Positions 39,722-47,187 of a stretch of 64,000 bases of DNA are shown here, one piece after another; the first letter of the stretch is position 1; each line of letters starts with the position of its first letter. The notes below the pieces were generated by a model that saw nothing but the letters and a program-made list of their open reading frames with translations, did not search any database and was not told the origin of the DNA. This DNA comes from Myxococcaceae bacterium JPH2 (GTDB lineage: Bacteria > Myxococcota > Myxococcia > Myxococcales > Myxococcaceae). The DNA lies in assembly GCA_016458225.1 (NCBI GenBank), contig JAEMGR010000005.1, positions 1-64,000 of the forward strand, given 5' to 3'. The position numbers and the translations under genes are program-made.

Positions 39722-40363
39722 ATGAGTGCAGCCGTGCAGGGCCTGCGGATGACGGCGGTTCGTGTGCGCGAGGAAACCGAGGAGTCCGCCGAGGCACCGC
39801 GTCGGGAAGACGAACTCCTGGCAAAGCGTGCGTTGGCGGGAGAGCGAGCGGCGTGGGATGCGCTCATCGCGCGCCATGACCGTCGGGTCATGGTATCGCT
39901 GTTGTCCAAGGGCGTTCGGGCAGACCGGGCGCGAGAGCTGGTCCAGGAGACCTGGGCGCGGCTCATCCTGCAACAGCAGCGTGGCCTGCTGACGGAGCTC
40001 CGCCTGCCGAACCTCGCGCTCACCCAAGCCACATTCCTGGCCGCGGATGACGCCCGCCGGACGCGGCGCGAGTCGCTCAGCGGCTCGGTGGATGAGCTGG
40101 CCGAGCGACAACACCCGGTGGACCCCGCCGCCTCCGCCGAGAAGAGATTGCTGTCCGAGGAGCAGTTGTCCCGGGCCCATGCGGCGCTCGCCGAGATGTC
40201 CCCGAGCGCCCGGAACGTGTTTCTCCTGGCCTGTGATGGCCAGGAACTACCCCATGCCGAAGTCGCGGCGCGCGTCGGGTTGTCGACCCAGCGAGTGCGG
40301 CAGATCCTGTGCGAGGTGCGCAAGCGGTTGCGCGCCGCGCTCGAGGAGGAGACCCATGCTTAA
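39722..40363 (+). CDS. ECF-type sigma factor
   Basis: A 213-residue sigma-70 family factor with regions 2 and 4 only. Region 2 (about 45-115) includes AWDALIARHDRRVMVSLL and RARELVQETWARLI. Region 4 (about 155-210) is ALAEMSPSARNVFLLACDG, followed by the helix-turn-helix HAEVAARVGLSTQRVRQIL. The first ~35 residues are an extra polar extension. ATG 39722 (MSAAVQG) is chosen because GGGAAG precedes it; an upstream start would add another 27 residues. It overlaps the anti-sigma gene by 8 bases, so they form a sigma/anti-sigma unit that probably autoregulates. Confidence 0.9.
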   Translation: MSAAVQGLRMTAVRVREETEESAEAPRREDELLAKRALAGERAAWDALIARHDRRVMVSLLSKGVRADRARELVQETWARLILQQQRGLLTELRLPNLALTQATFLAADDARRTRRESLSGSVDELAERQHPVDPAASAEKRLLSEEQLSRAHAALAEMSPSARNVFLLACDGQELPHAEVAARVGLSTQRVRQILCEVRKRLRAALEEETHA

Positions 40364-40907
40364 GGCTCACCTCACCCGCGACGACGCGGAGCAATACATC
40401 CTCGGGGCGCTGGCCCCCGAGAAGGCCGCCGCGCTCGAGGCCCACACGGTGGAGTGCGAGCCGTGCGCGCTGCTGCTGCAGGAGGAGGCCCTGCTGGAGG
40501 AGCAGACCCGCGAGATCGCCGCGACGTTCGCCCCGCGCGAGCACCGGGTCCTCCGCCCCGCAGCGTGGGGAGGACGGCGCATGGCAGCCGGAGCGGTGAG
40601 CGCCCTTCTGGCGGCCGCGGCATCGCTGGCGCTCGTGGTGCATCGAGGCGGCACGACACCCACGAGCCTGCCGCCCAGCGCCCACGCCAGCGCGGGCCCC
40701 GTGGTGGAGTTCGACGAAGGCGCGGAGATCCCGCGCGTCGTCATGGTGGCCTGCCCCGACCTGGCGACGGAGGCCGAGTGCACCGAGTCGGCGGTCGCCC
40801 GAGGACTGCTCGTGCTGTCCCCTGGTGGGGTGGCCGAGGTTCCTCGTTACGAGGGCCACAGTGGCTTCCCCACTGGCGCGCTCCCTTCGGGGCCTGCGTC
40901 CCTGTGA
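40356..40907 (+). CDS. Membrane anti-sigma factor with zinc finger
   Basis: A 183-residue protein. The N-terminal part has the ZAS motif H-x3-C-x2-C in AHTVECEPC (residues 29-37), with the expected upstream helix DDAEQYILGALAPEKAAALE. One transmembrane helix lies near residues 75-93 (AAGAVSALLAAAASLALVV), and the rest is periplasmic, with two Cys (VACPDLATEAECTES). The ATG lies inside the end of the sigma gene, which is the normal arrangement for an anti-sigma that holds its sigma at the membrane. The periplasmic Cys pair could sense redox or envelope stress. Confidence 0.9.
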   Translation: MLKAHLTRDDAEQYILGALAPEKAAALEAHTVECEPCALLLQEEALLEEQTREIAATFAPREHRVLRPAAWGGRRMAAGAVSALLAAAASLALVVHRGGTTPTSLPPSAHASAGPVVEFDEGAEIPRVVMVACPDLATEAECTESAVARGLLVLSPGGVAEVPRYEGHSGFPTGALPSGPASL

Positions 40908-42115
40908 GCGCACGCGTGATGACCTTCTTCAAGAGCTGTCGTCCGCTGCTGCTCGCCCTGCTGGCCACGACCGCCGCCGTGGCGAGCGCGGAGCCGACCG
41001 TGCCCGCCGCCGCGTCCCAGAAGCCCAAGCTCCCGGTGGGCTGGTACGTGACGGAGAGCGCCCCGCAGCACTACGAGGCCAGCGTCGAGACCTCCAACCC
41101 CTGCGAAGGCGCGCGCAGCGCGGTGCTGCGCTCGCGCACGAGGGACGCCAACGGCTACGGCACGTTCATGCAGGCCTTCGGCGCGCAGGACTTCCGAGGC
41201 AAGCGCCTGCGCTTCTCCGCCAACATGCGCGTGAGCGACCTTCAGGGCTGGGCGGGCTTGTGGATGCGCGTGGAGGGCGCGGATCCCCGACTACCCCTCG
41301 CCTTCGACAACATGCAGTCGCGCGCGCTGGTGGGGACGACCCGCTGCAAGCGCTTCGACGTGGTGCTGGACGTGCCTCAGGAGGCGACCACCGTCATGGC
41401 GGGCCTCATCATGAGCGGCACGGGTGAGGCGTGGCTGGACGGCGTGCGGTTCGACACGGTGGACGCCTCGGTGCCGGTGACGGACCTGCTCGCGTCCCGT
41501 CCCGTGCTCCCTCCGGCGCCCAAGGGGATGGAGGCCGAGCCCGTCGTGTCGAAGTACGACATGGTCGCGCTGGGGCGCGTGGGCGACATCTGGTTCAACC
41601 ACGGCCGCGTCAACGGTCACCCGACCTACATCCGACAATCCACCGGCACCTGGCAGACCCCGAGCGGAGAAGAGCTGTTCGAGCACGGCATCGAGGTGAA
41701 CGGGACGCTGGGCCAGCGCGACGTCAAGGTGAAGGTCACCTCGGGCGGCCCCGTCACCACCATCAAGGGGACCTGGGGCCCGGACGACGTCTTCATCGAG
41801 TTCAGCGCGAAGAAGCTCACCATGCAGTGGGGCATCTACACGCGCGAGTTGGTGCGAGACCTGGAGACCCCTTCCGGCGCGCAGTGCAATCGCTACCTCA
41901 CCATCGAGGGCCCTCGCGAGACGGACGAGATCGAGTTGTGCGGTGCGACCCTGGGGACGCGGCCACCCTTGACCCAGTTGGTGGCCGCCTTCCTCGAAAA
42001 TGGCTTCCGCCCCATCGCCCGCAACAACTCGCTGCCCGTGCCCCTGCCGCCCATCGACCGGCGGACCAACGTCCAGTCATCCGAGCGGTCCGGCACTCAG
42101 CGCATGTCGCAGTGA
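40904..42115 (+). CDS. Secreted protein of the sigma/anti-sigma operon
   Basis: A protein of about 403 residues with a signal peptide (VMTFFKSCRPLLLALLATTA, cut near ASAEP). Residues ~35-190 form a beta-sandwich segment with WAGLWMRVEG, LAFDNMQSRALVGT and LDVPQEATTVMAGLIMSGTG. This pattern recurs at the end of transcription regulators and secreted hydrolases and is probably ligand-binding. The second half contains GRVGDIWFNHGRVNGHPTYI and Cys residues likely to be disulphide-bonded. A GTG at 40904 overlaps the anti-sigma stop (GTGA); the ATG at 40919 is an equally good start. Operon membership suggests a product or sensor of the envelope response. Confidence 0.75.
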   Translation: MSARVMTFFKSCRPLLLALLATTAAVASAEPTVPAAASQKPKLPVGWYVTESAPQHYEASVETSNPCEGARSAVLRSRTRDANGYGTFMQAFGAQDFRGKRLRFSANMRVSDLQGWAGLWMRVEGADPRLPLAFDNMQSRALVGTTRCKRFDVVLDVPQEATTVMAGLIMSGTGEAWLDGVRFDTVDASVPVTDLLASRPVLPPAPKGMEAEPVVSKYDMVALGRVGDIWFNHGRVNGHPTYIRQSTGTWQTPSGEELFEHGIEVNGTLGQRDVKVKVTSGGPVTTIKGTWGPDDVFIEFSAKKLTMQWGIYTRELVRDLETPSGAQCNRYLTIEGPRETDEIELCGATLGTRPPLTQLVAAFLENGFRPIARNNSLPVPLPPIDRRTNVQSSERSGTQRMSQ

Positions 42116-42119
42116 CAGC

Positions 42120-42143
42120 GGCCCGGCCCCCTCTTCCCGGGCC
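42120..42143. terminator. Bidirectional terminator hairpin
   Basis: GGCCCGG (42120-42126) pairs perfectly with CCGGGCC (42137-42143) across a 10-base pyrimidine loop. It sits in the 34 bases between two convergent operons, where a shared terminator is expected. There is no T tract. Confidence 0.55.
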
Positions 42144-42149
42144 CCGGCA

Positions 42150-43340
42150 CTAGAAAGCGAAGTCCCGCTCCAGCGTCTCGCCTCCCGCCTGCACCGTGAG
42201 GTGAGCGGAGTGGGCGCCCGTGGCGGAGGCCGTCGTCAGGTCGAAGGACATGCCCTCGGGCCCCTGCACGGGCTTGAGTGAGGGGCGGCCCGGAGACAGG
42301 AACACCGCGGCCGTCACCGCGCGCGCGCCCAGAGGCTGCACGAGGAGCCGAACCCGCTGACGCTCCCGCACCAGCACCACGCGGAAGTCACGCCGCTCAT
42401 CCAACACCTCGCGGTGCTCCGGATGACGCGCGGCCATGGGACGAGGCGTGGCCGGAGTCCGCGACGTGCGCGCTCCCGGCATGGCGGGGAGACCTTCCTC
42501 CTCCAGAGACAGGGCCTCCTCGATGGCCACGTCACCTTCATCCAGCGCCAGCACGGCCTGGGCACACTCGCCGCACTGGGCCGTATGCGCATCCACCCGG
42601 GCGCGCTCCTCGGCGCTCATCATGCCCAGGTCGAAGCGCCAGAGTTCTTCTTCAGTCAGGTGATACCGCGGGGGCGCATCCACCAGCGCGGTGTCTTCGA
42701 TGTCCGCTCGGCACTGCGCGCAATCCCTCACATGCGCCGAAGCGTCCTGCGCCTTTCCCGCCCACAGGGCCACCAGGTCGTCGCACTCGGCACGCCCGGA
42801 ATACCACCAGGCACGGGCGCGCTCCGCGGAGTCCAGGAGGTCACGCTCCTGCCGACGCTGCGGATTGAGGGGAATGAACCAGCGGGCTCGCGCCTGCAGC
42901 GCGGAATCCAGATTCGCCAGGGCGGCCAGGAAGCGCTCGCGATGCTGGGCGCTCTCACCTTGCAAGGCACCGTGGAGAGACTCCCAGGTGGCCAGCGCGT
43001 GGGCTGTCGACGCCGCGCGGTCTCGAGCGGCCAGGCCTTCCAGCGAGGAGGCGCGCCACAGCTCCGCCTCATCTCCCCCGTCCCCCAGCGCCACTTCCAT
43101 CGCCTCCTCGGCGGCCCGCAGGAGCGCGGTCTGAAGCGCCTGCGGTTTCTGCTCGTGGAGCCAGGCCTCGACTTGAGAGCGGCCCAGGCGCCTCAGGGCA
43201 GCCTCCACGCCCTCCGTGCCGAGCACCGTCGAGCGCCGGAGAACCTCTCCCGCTGCCTCGAGCACCTCCCCCACGGAGGTAGACCCCGAAGCCAGACGCG
43301 CGCGCCTGGCCTGGTACCGAGTGAGCGCCTCGTCGCTCAT
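42150..43340 (-). CDS. Soluble protein with two zinc-finger (ZAS) motifs
   Basis: A 396-residue protein without a transmembrane helix. Two anti-sigma zinc fingers are visible: HVRDCAQC near residue 205 and HTAQCGECAQ near residue 252, both H-x3-C-x2-C. The first ~190 residues are helical, with Trp/Arg-rich segments. The last ~100 residues look beta-rich (RDFRVVLVRERQRVRLLVQP). It follows an ECF sigma gene by 43 bases on the same strand and is its probable cytosolic anti-sigma. Two fingers in one soluble chain are unusual; most zinc-finger anti-sigmas have one and are membrane-bound. Confidence 0.82.
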   Translation of the reverse strand: MSDEALTRYQARRARLASGSTSVGEVLEAAGEVLRRSTVLGTEGVEAALRRLGRSQVEAWLHEQKPQALQTALLRAAEEAMEVALGDGGDEAELWRASSLEGLAARDRAASTAHALATWESLHGALQGESAQHRERFLAALANLDSALQARARWFIPLNPQRRQERDLLDSAERARAWWYSGRAECDDLVALWAGKAQDASAHVRDCAQCRADIEDTALVDAPPRYHLTEEELWRFDLGMMSAEERARVDAHTAQCGECAQAVLALDEGDVAIEEALSLEEEGLPAMPGARTSRTPATPRPMAARHPEHREVLDERRDFRVVLVRERQRVRLLVQPLGARAVTAAVFLSPGRPSLKPVQGPEGMSFDLTTASATGAHSAHLTVQAGGETLERDFAF

Positions 43341-43383
43341 GACGACAGCCCTCCGGCGCCTCGTGATTTGAATTCACGCATGC

Positions 43384-44142
43384 TCATGCTTCCTCCTCGG
43401 GGCTCGCTTCGCCCTGCAGCTCGAGCAGGTACAGCCGCAGATAGGCCTGCGCTCGACTGACGCGCTTGTAGGAGTTGACCACGGTGATGTTCAGGCGACG
43501 TGCGCATTCCTCGTGATCCTCCACGTCCTCGTGGTGATAAAGCTCCCATGCTCCAGCCTCCTTTGGGTGTTCCTGCTGGAGCCGCGCGTACGCGGCCCAG
43601 TAAAGCTCCTGAGCTTCGGCGCGCTCGTCCCGGCGCTTCGAGCCCTCCACCGCGCGGGCGATCTCCGCGGGAGACTCCTCCATCGCGTCGTCCGGATTGA
43701 CGGGCGCGTGCGCGAGGTCCTCCCGGTTCCGCCGGTAGAAGTCGATGGCCACGTGCTTGACGATGCGCAGGAAGAACGTCTTCGGCGACGCGCTCTTGCC
43801 GGGCATCTGCTCAGACACGCCACGGAACTGATCCAAGCCGCGGGCGATGAACTTCCCCACCGCGTCCTGGAAGAGCTCATCCGCATCCGCGGGTGAGCCC
43901 CGGCCATAACTCGCCTGAATCTTGCTGACGACGTACCGCGAAGGACGGGCCCACCGCGCGCACAGCGCTCCGAGCGGGCCACTGAACGGCTCACCCGAGT
44001 TGCGGCGGCGGGTCACCTCCGCGAACAATTCCTCATCCGAGAGCTGCTCGTACACCGGAAGGACCTGGGAGCTGCCCCAGGAGCCTTGCTCCCAGGGGGT
44101 TGGATTACGGGGATGTGGCGCGGCAACGTACCACGTTGGCAT
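43384..44142 (-). CDS. Sigma-70 family (ECF-like) sigma factor
   Basis: A 252-residue sigma factor. Region 2 spans about 70-150 with SPADADELFQDAVGKFIARG and TFFLRIVKHVAIDFYRRNRE. Region 4 is about 180-240, with ECARRLNITVVNSYKRVSRA as the helix-turn-helix. The first ~60 residues (MPTWYVAAPHPRNPTPWEQG...) are an extra segment. The length is above normal ECF size (about 180-200). ATG 44142 has GGAGG 11 bases upstream and starts a sensible sequence, while any longer reading is a different, low-complexity stretch. It pairs with the double zinc-finger protein downstream. Confidence 0.87.
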   Translation of the reverse strand: MPTWYVAAPHPRNPTPWEQGSWGSSQVLPVYEQLSDEELFAEVTRRRNSGEPFSGPLGALCARWARPSRYVVSKIQASYGRGSPADADELFQDAVGKFIARGLDQFRGVSEQMPGKSASPKTFFLRIVKHVAIDFYRRNREDLAHAPVNPDDAMEESPAEIARAVEGSKRRDERAEAQELYWAAYARLQQEHPKEAGAWELYHHEDVEDHEECARRLNITVVNSYKRVSRAQAYLRLYLLELQGEASPEEEA

Positions 44143-44481
44143 CCTCAGGCAGCCTCCGATGAAGCGAGGGCACCCGCGACCCGGACGACCGGACAATCGG
44201 GGCACCGTGAAGGGGCCCGACGCAAGGACGATGGGTTCCTGACAGTCGAACGTCCCGGGCAAGAGCCCCAGCGGAAAAAGCCCCCCTGTCAGGCAATCCA
44301 CCGCTCGCCGTCCCTCGCCGCAACGCTTTCGAGCGCCCGGCCGAGCAGGCCCCACAAGCTGTGGTTCAACTCCACGCATGTGCCTCTGGCACGTGTCCGC
44401 CGGCGGTCCGGCACTGAATTTTGGATTCAGACCCACGGCCTGCTCACTCGGGTGCTCACTTTCCTTTCGGAGTCCCCCGTC
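44143..44481. other. Divergent intergenic region
   Basis: These 339 bases separate the sigma gene (minus) from the phosphatase gene (plus) and must hold both promoters. I see no credible ORF, tRNA or repeat. The stretch near 44400-44480 is the least GC-rich part and leads to the phosphatase ATG. No -24/-12 (sigma-54) or clear ECF consensus could be picked out by eye. Confidence 0.4.
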
Positions 44482-45189
44482 ATGTCCGCGCGTACCATTG
44501 TCATTGGCGACCTCCACGGCTGCTACCACGAGGCCTTGGAGCTGCTCGCCAAGGTCGGCGCGACGCAGAGCGACCGCGTCATCTTCGCGGGCGACCTCGT
44601 GGACCGTGGGCCTCAGCAGCGCGAGTGCGTGGAGCTGGCCATGCAGCACGAGGCCATCCTCGGCAACCACGAAGAGAAGCACCTCCAGCAGCGACACCGC
44701 GCCGACGAGAAGCTGCTGCCCGACCACCTGGAGACGCGCCGCGCGCTAGAGCCCCGTCACTTCGATTGGCTGGAGCGACTGCCGCACTATCTCCGGCTAC
44801 CCGAGCACAACGCCGTCGTGGTGCACGCGGGCATGATGCCCGGCATCCCCGTGGAGGCACAGGACCCGTATCACCTGCTGCATGCACAGTGCATCCAGCC
44901 ACCCTCCAAGAAGAGCTACTGGCCCTCCAAGGCCCCCGAAACCGCGACCTTCTGGACGAACCACTGGCGCGGACCGGAGCGGATCATCTTCGGCCACACG
45001 GTGTTCGACCGACCGCTTGTCACCGAGCACGCGGTGGGAATCGACACGGGCTGCGTCTACGGGCGCTCGCTGACCGCGGTGGTGCTGCCGTCCTGGGAGC
45101 TGGTCTCCGTGCCTGCTCGGGACACGTACCGGGGTGGCAAGTCCGTCGCGAGAATCCCCGTGCACGGCGACGTGTGCGCCTTCTCCTAG
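44482..45189 (+). CDS. PPP-family metallophosphatase (ApaH/PrpE-like)
   Basis: A 235-residue calcineurin-like phosphatase of the PPP family. The metal-binding motifs are VIGDLHGCYHEALELL (GDxHG), FAGDLVDRGPQQ (GDxVDRG) and ILGNHEEKH (GNHE), then VVVHAGMMPG and IIFGHTVFDRPL with the last His residues. Relatives are the diadenosine tetraphosphatase ApaH, PrpE, and protein Ser/Thr phosphatases; ApaH also removes NpnN caps from RNA. It ends 47 bases before the Y RNA gene on the same strand. A part in RNA-end metabolism with the Y RNA/Ro locus is possible but only suggested by position. Confidence 0.92.
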   Translation: MSARTIVIGDLHGCYHEALELLAKVGATQSDRVIFAGDLVDRGPQQRECVELAMQHEAILGNHEEKHLQQRHRADEKLLPDHLETRRALEPRHFDWLERLPHYLRLPEHNAVVVHAGMMPGIPVEAQDPYHLLHAQCIQPPSKKSYWPSKAPETATFWTNHWRGPERIIFGHTVFDRPLVTEHAVGIDTGCVYGRSLTAVVLPSWELVSVPARDTYRGGKSVARIPVHGDVCAFS

Positions 45190-45236
45190 GTCCTTCGGCG
45201 TCTTCTCATTTCTGCGTCTTCAGTTTCCTCGACTTC

Positions 45237-45370
45237 GCGCCCGGCCGCTGAGGCCCCACAAGCACCCATTCATCCAGTTGTCGCGGGTTCGAATCCCGCC
45301 GGGGCCACTTCGTGGCCTCGTAGCTCAGCCTGGTAGAGCGCTGGCAAAAATGGCTTCAGCACTCGGGCGC
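45237..45370 (+). ncRNA. Y RNA (YrlA-type) with circularly permuted tRNA domain
   Basis: A 134-nt RNA with a clear fold. The ends close with GCGCCCG (45237-45243) to CGGGCGC (45364-45370), then a 3x3 internal loop, then GCTGAGGCC (45247-45255) to GGCTTCAGC (45352-45360), one G-U. After a large loop a tRNA-like module follows: CCAG/CTGG (45274-45277 with 45341-45344) in place of the anticodon stem. Next come a 5-nt variable loop, the T arm GCGGG-TTCGAAT-CCCGC (45283-45299), acceptor strand CGGGGCC (45300-45306), loop ACTTCGT, acceptor strand GGCCTCG (45314-45320), and the D arm GCTC-AGCCTGGTA-GAGC (45323-45339). This is a tRNA opened at its anticodon and closed at its acceptor end, the design of bacterial YrlA RNAs, which bind Ro60. 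TTTT follows at 45374, as in a terminator. A Ro60-like gene starts 26 bases downstream. Confidence 0.88.
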
Positions 45371-45395
45371 ACCTTTTCCCCGGAGGGGGACTCCC

Positions 45396-47159
45396 ATGAC
45401 CACGACCCAGAACCCGACGTCCCTGCCGGAGGCGCATCGTGGCCCCGCCGAGCGCTTGCTCGAGCTGGTCCTCGGTGGCTCGGCGCACCTGTGGCACAAC
45501 CGGCCGGGCCTCAACGTGTCCGGCACCTGGTATGCGGCCGCGCATGCCACCCCGCAGCAGCGCGCACGCGGCCGGCCCGTGGCGCCGGGCTTGTTCGCGC
45601 CCGCGGCGGTGAACCTCTACCGACAGCTCCTCGACATCTATCGGCTCAACGCCGAGCTGATGGCGCACTTCGCCTCCTACGCGTTGACGCAGACCGACTG
45701 GCGCGACCTCAAGGTCGCCACGTGCGCGCTCATGCTCGTGCAGGAGCACGCAGGTCAGCCCGTGCGCGGGGACCAGGGGGAGATCGCCTTCCATGACGAC
45801 GACTGGCGCGCCATCGGCGAGGCCATGGTGCTGCACTACGAGCGCAAGTCCCTGCGCATGCTGACGCCCAAGTCGGTGCTGCGCGTGGCCGAGCTGCTCG
45901 AGCACCCGGAGATCGCCCAGCTCAACCGGGCCGCGGGCTTTGGTGATCCGGCGTCCCGCAAGGCGCCGCTGGGTCGCTGGAAGCGCGTGGCCACCCGGTG
46001 GCTCGCGGCGCGCGAGTCGAACCTGCCCATGCTCCAAGGGCTGGTGAAGGCGGGCTACAAGGAGACGCTGAAGAAGCTGGCGCGCAAGGCGGGCTACAAG
46101 CCGTCCTCGCCGACCTTCTTCGAGGTGCTCGGGTGGAAGCAGAAGCAGTCCTCCGGGGGTCACCGCGCGGTGGGCCTGGAAGGGCTGCGCCTGGTGAAGC
46201 GTGAGCGCTTCGATGGCCTCAGCGAGGCGGAGATCTGCGAGTGGATCAGCCTGGAGCGGCTCTCCTACAAGGACGTCGTGGGGCGCTTGCCGAAGGACGT
46301 GGGACTGACGCCGGCCATCCTGGCGGCGGTGCTCCCGTCCCTCTCGGATCGCGACCTGCGCATGATGACGCCCACGCTGGAGGAGCTGGGGCTGTTGGAG
46401 GACTCCGCCGTGAAGGCGCGGTGGGAGAAGGCCGTGGCCACGGCGACGGATCAGCGTGCGCTCAACATCGCGAAGAACGTGCGTGGGCAGGCCCTGCGCC
46501 AGAAGCTGGAGGAGGCGAGCGACAACGCCGCGCGGCAGGCAGTGGCCGAGGCGACGGCGGAGACAGACGTGCGAGTCATGTTCCTCGTCGACAAGTCGGG
46601 GTCCATGGAAGGCGCCATCGAGCAGTCGAAGGAGGCGCTCGCGCGAATCCTCGCGGGCTTCCCCTTGGACAAGCTGCACGTGGCGGCGTTCGACACGATG
46701 GGCACATTGCTCAAGCCCAAGGCGGCCAACCGCGCGGCGGTCCAGCACATGTTGGGCAGCCTGAGGGCATCCGGCGGCACGGTGCATGGCGCCGCGGTGC
46801 ACGCGCTGCACCGCGACGGCGTGAGGGTTCCCACCGAGGCGCGGCTCGTCGTCATCGTGGTGGGAGACGAGGCGGGCGAGGCGGGCGATCAGTTCGCTCG
46901 GGCGTTCCGGGACTGCGGCTACACCGTGTCCGCCCTGGCGCTGATGGTGAGTGTGGTGGGAGCGCGAGGCAACACGGTGCGCACGTGCGCCACGCAGCTT
47001 CGCGTGCCGTTCAGTGAGGTGCAGGTGGAGCAGTTCGCGGATCCGTACCAGGTTCCGCGGGTGCTCAAGGCGTTGCTGGACGCGCCCGCTGCCACGGGAG
47101 TCAGCCAGTCCGGCTGGGTCGAGCGTGTCATGCGGACCCCGTTGTTGAAGGTGGCCTGA
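45396..47159 (+). CDS. Ro60/TROVE-like protein: helical repeats plus vWA domain
   Basis: A 587-residue protein with the two-part build of Ro60 (Rsr). Residues ~20-380 are almost all helical, as in the HEAT-repeat ring of the TROVE domain (VATCALMLVQEHAG, KSVLRVAELLEHPE, MLQGLVKAGYKETLKKLARK). Residues ~395-570 are a von Willebrand A domain with the MIDAS motif FLVDKSGSM (DxSxS) near 398. Ro60 binds Y RNA on its outer surface and threads RNA ends through its ring; in bacteria it works with PNPase, and the Y RNA is encoded beside it. The sequence is diverged from classical Ro60, so the call rests on architecture plus the adjacent Y RNA gene. GGAGGGGG precedes the ATG. Confidence 0.85.
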   Translation: MTTTQNPTSLPEAHRGPAERLLELVLGGSAHLWHNRPGLNVSGTWYAAAHATPQQRARGRPVAPGLFAPAAVNLYRQLLDIYRLNAELMAHFASYALTQTDWRDLKVATCALMLVQEHAGQPVRGDQGEIAFHDDDWRAIGEAMVLHYERKSLRMLTPKSVLRVAELLEHPEIAQLNRAAGFGDPASRKAPLGRWKRVATRWLAARESNLPMLQGLVKAGYKETLKKLARKAGYKPSSPTFFEVLGWKQKQSSGGHRAVGLEGLRLVKRERFDGLSEAEICEWISLERLSYKDVVGRLPKDVGLTPAILAAVLPSLSDRDLRMMTPTLEELGLLEDSAVKARWEKAVATATDQRALNIAKNVRGQALRQKLEEASDNAARQAVAEATAETDVRVMFLVDKSGSMEGAIEQSKEALARILAGFPLDKLHVAAFDTMGTLLKPKAANRAAVQHMLGSLRASGGTVHGAAVHALHRDGVRVPTEARLVVIVVGDEAGEAGDQFARAFRDCGYTVSALALMVSVVGARGNTVRTCATQLRVPFSEVQVEQFADPYQVPRVLKALLDAPAATGVSQSGWVERVMRTPLLKVA

Positions 47160-47187
47160 GGTCGTCAGGCCTCACTCGGAGGCGGAC

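Noticed and set aside
44380-44420. Sigma-54 (-24/-12) promoter before the phosphatase gene
   Set aside because: TGGCACG is present, but the -12 TTGC element at the fixed spacing is not.
45241-45299. A second, D-arm-less tRNA using GGCCCC at 45252-45257 with GGGGCC
   Set aside because: It pairs 6 bp with the acceptor strand, but it lacks a D arm and an anticodon arm and competes with the much better outer stem of the Y RNA fold.
45237-45370. tRNA pseudogene fragments or a phage attachment site
   Set aside because: The 3' half precedes the 5' half, both halves pair with each other perfectly in the acceptor stem, and long outer stems enclose them. No integrase or second att copy is present. 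This order is expected for a YrlA RNA and not for a broken tRNA.
45237-45370. Two-piece tmRNA
   Set aside because: Two-piece tmRNA is also permuted, but it needs a tag-peptide ORF and pseudoknots and a much longer sequence. None is present.
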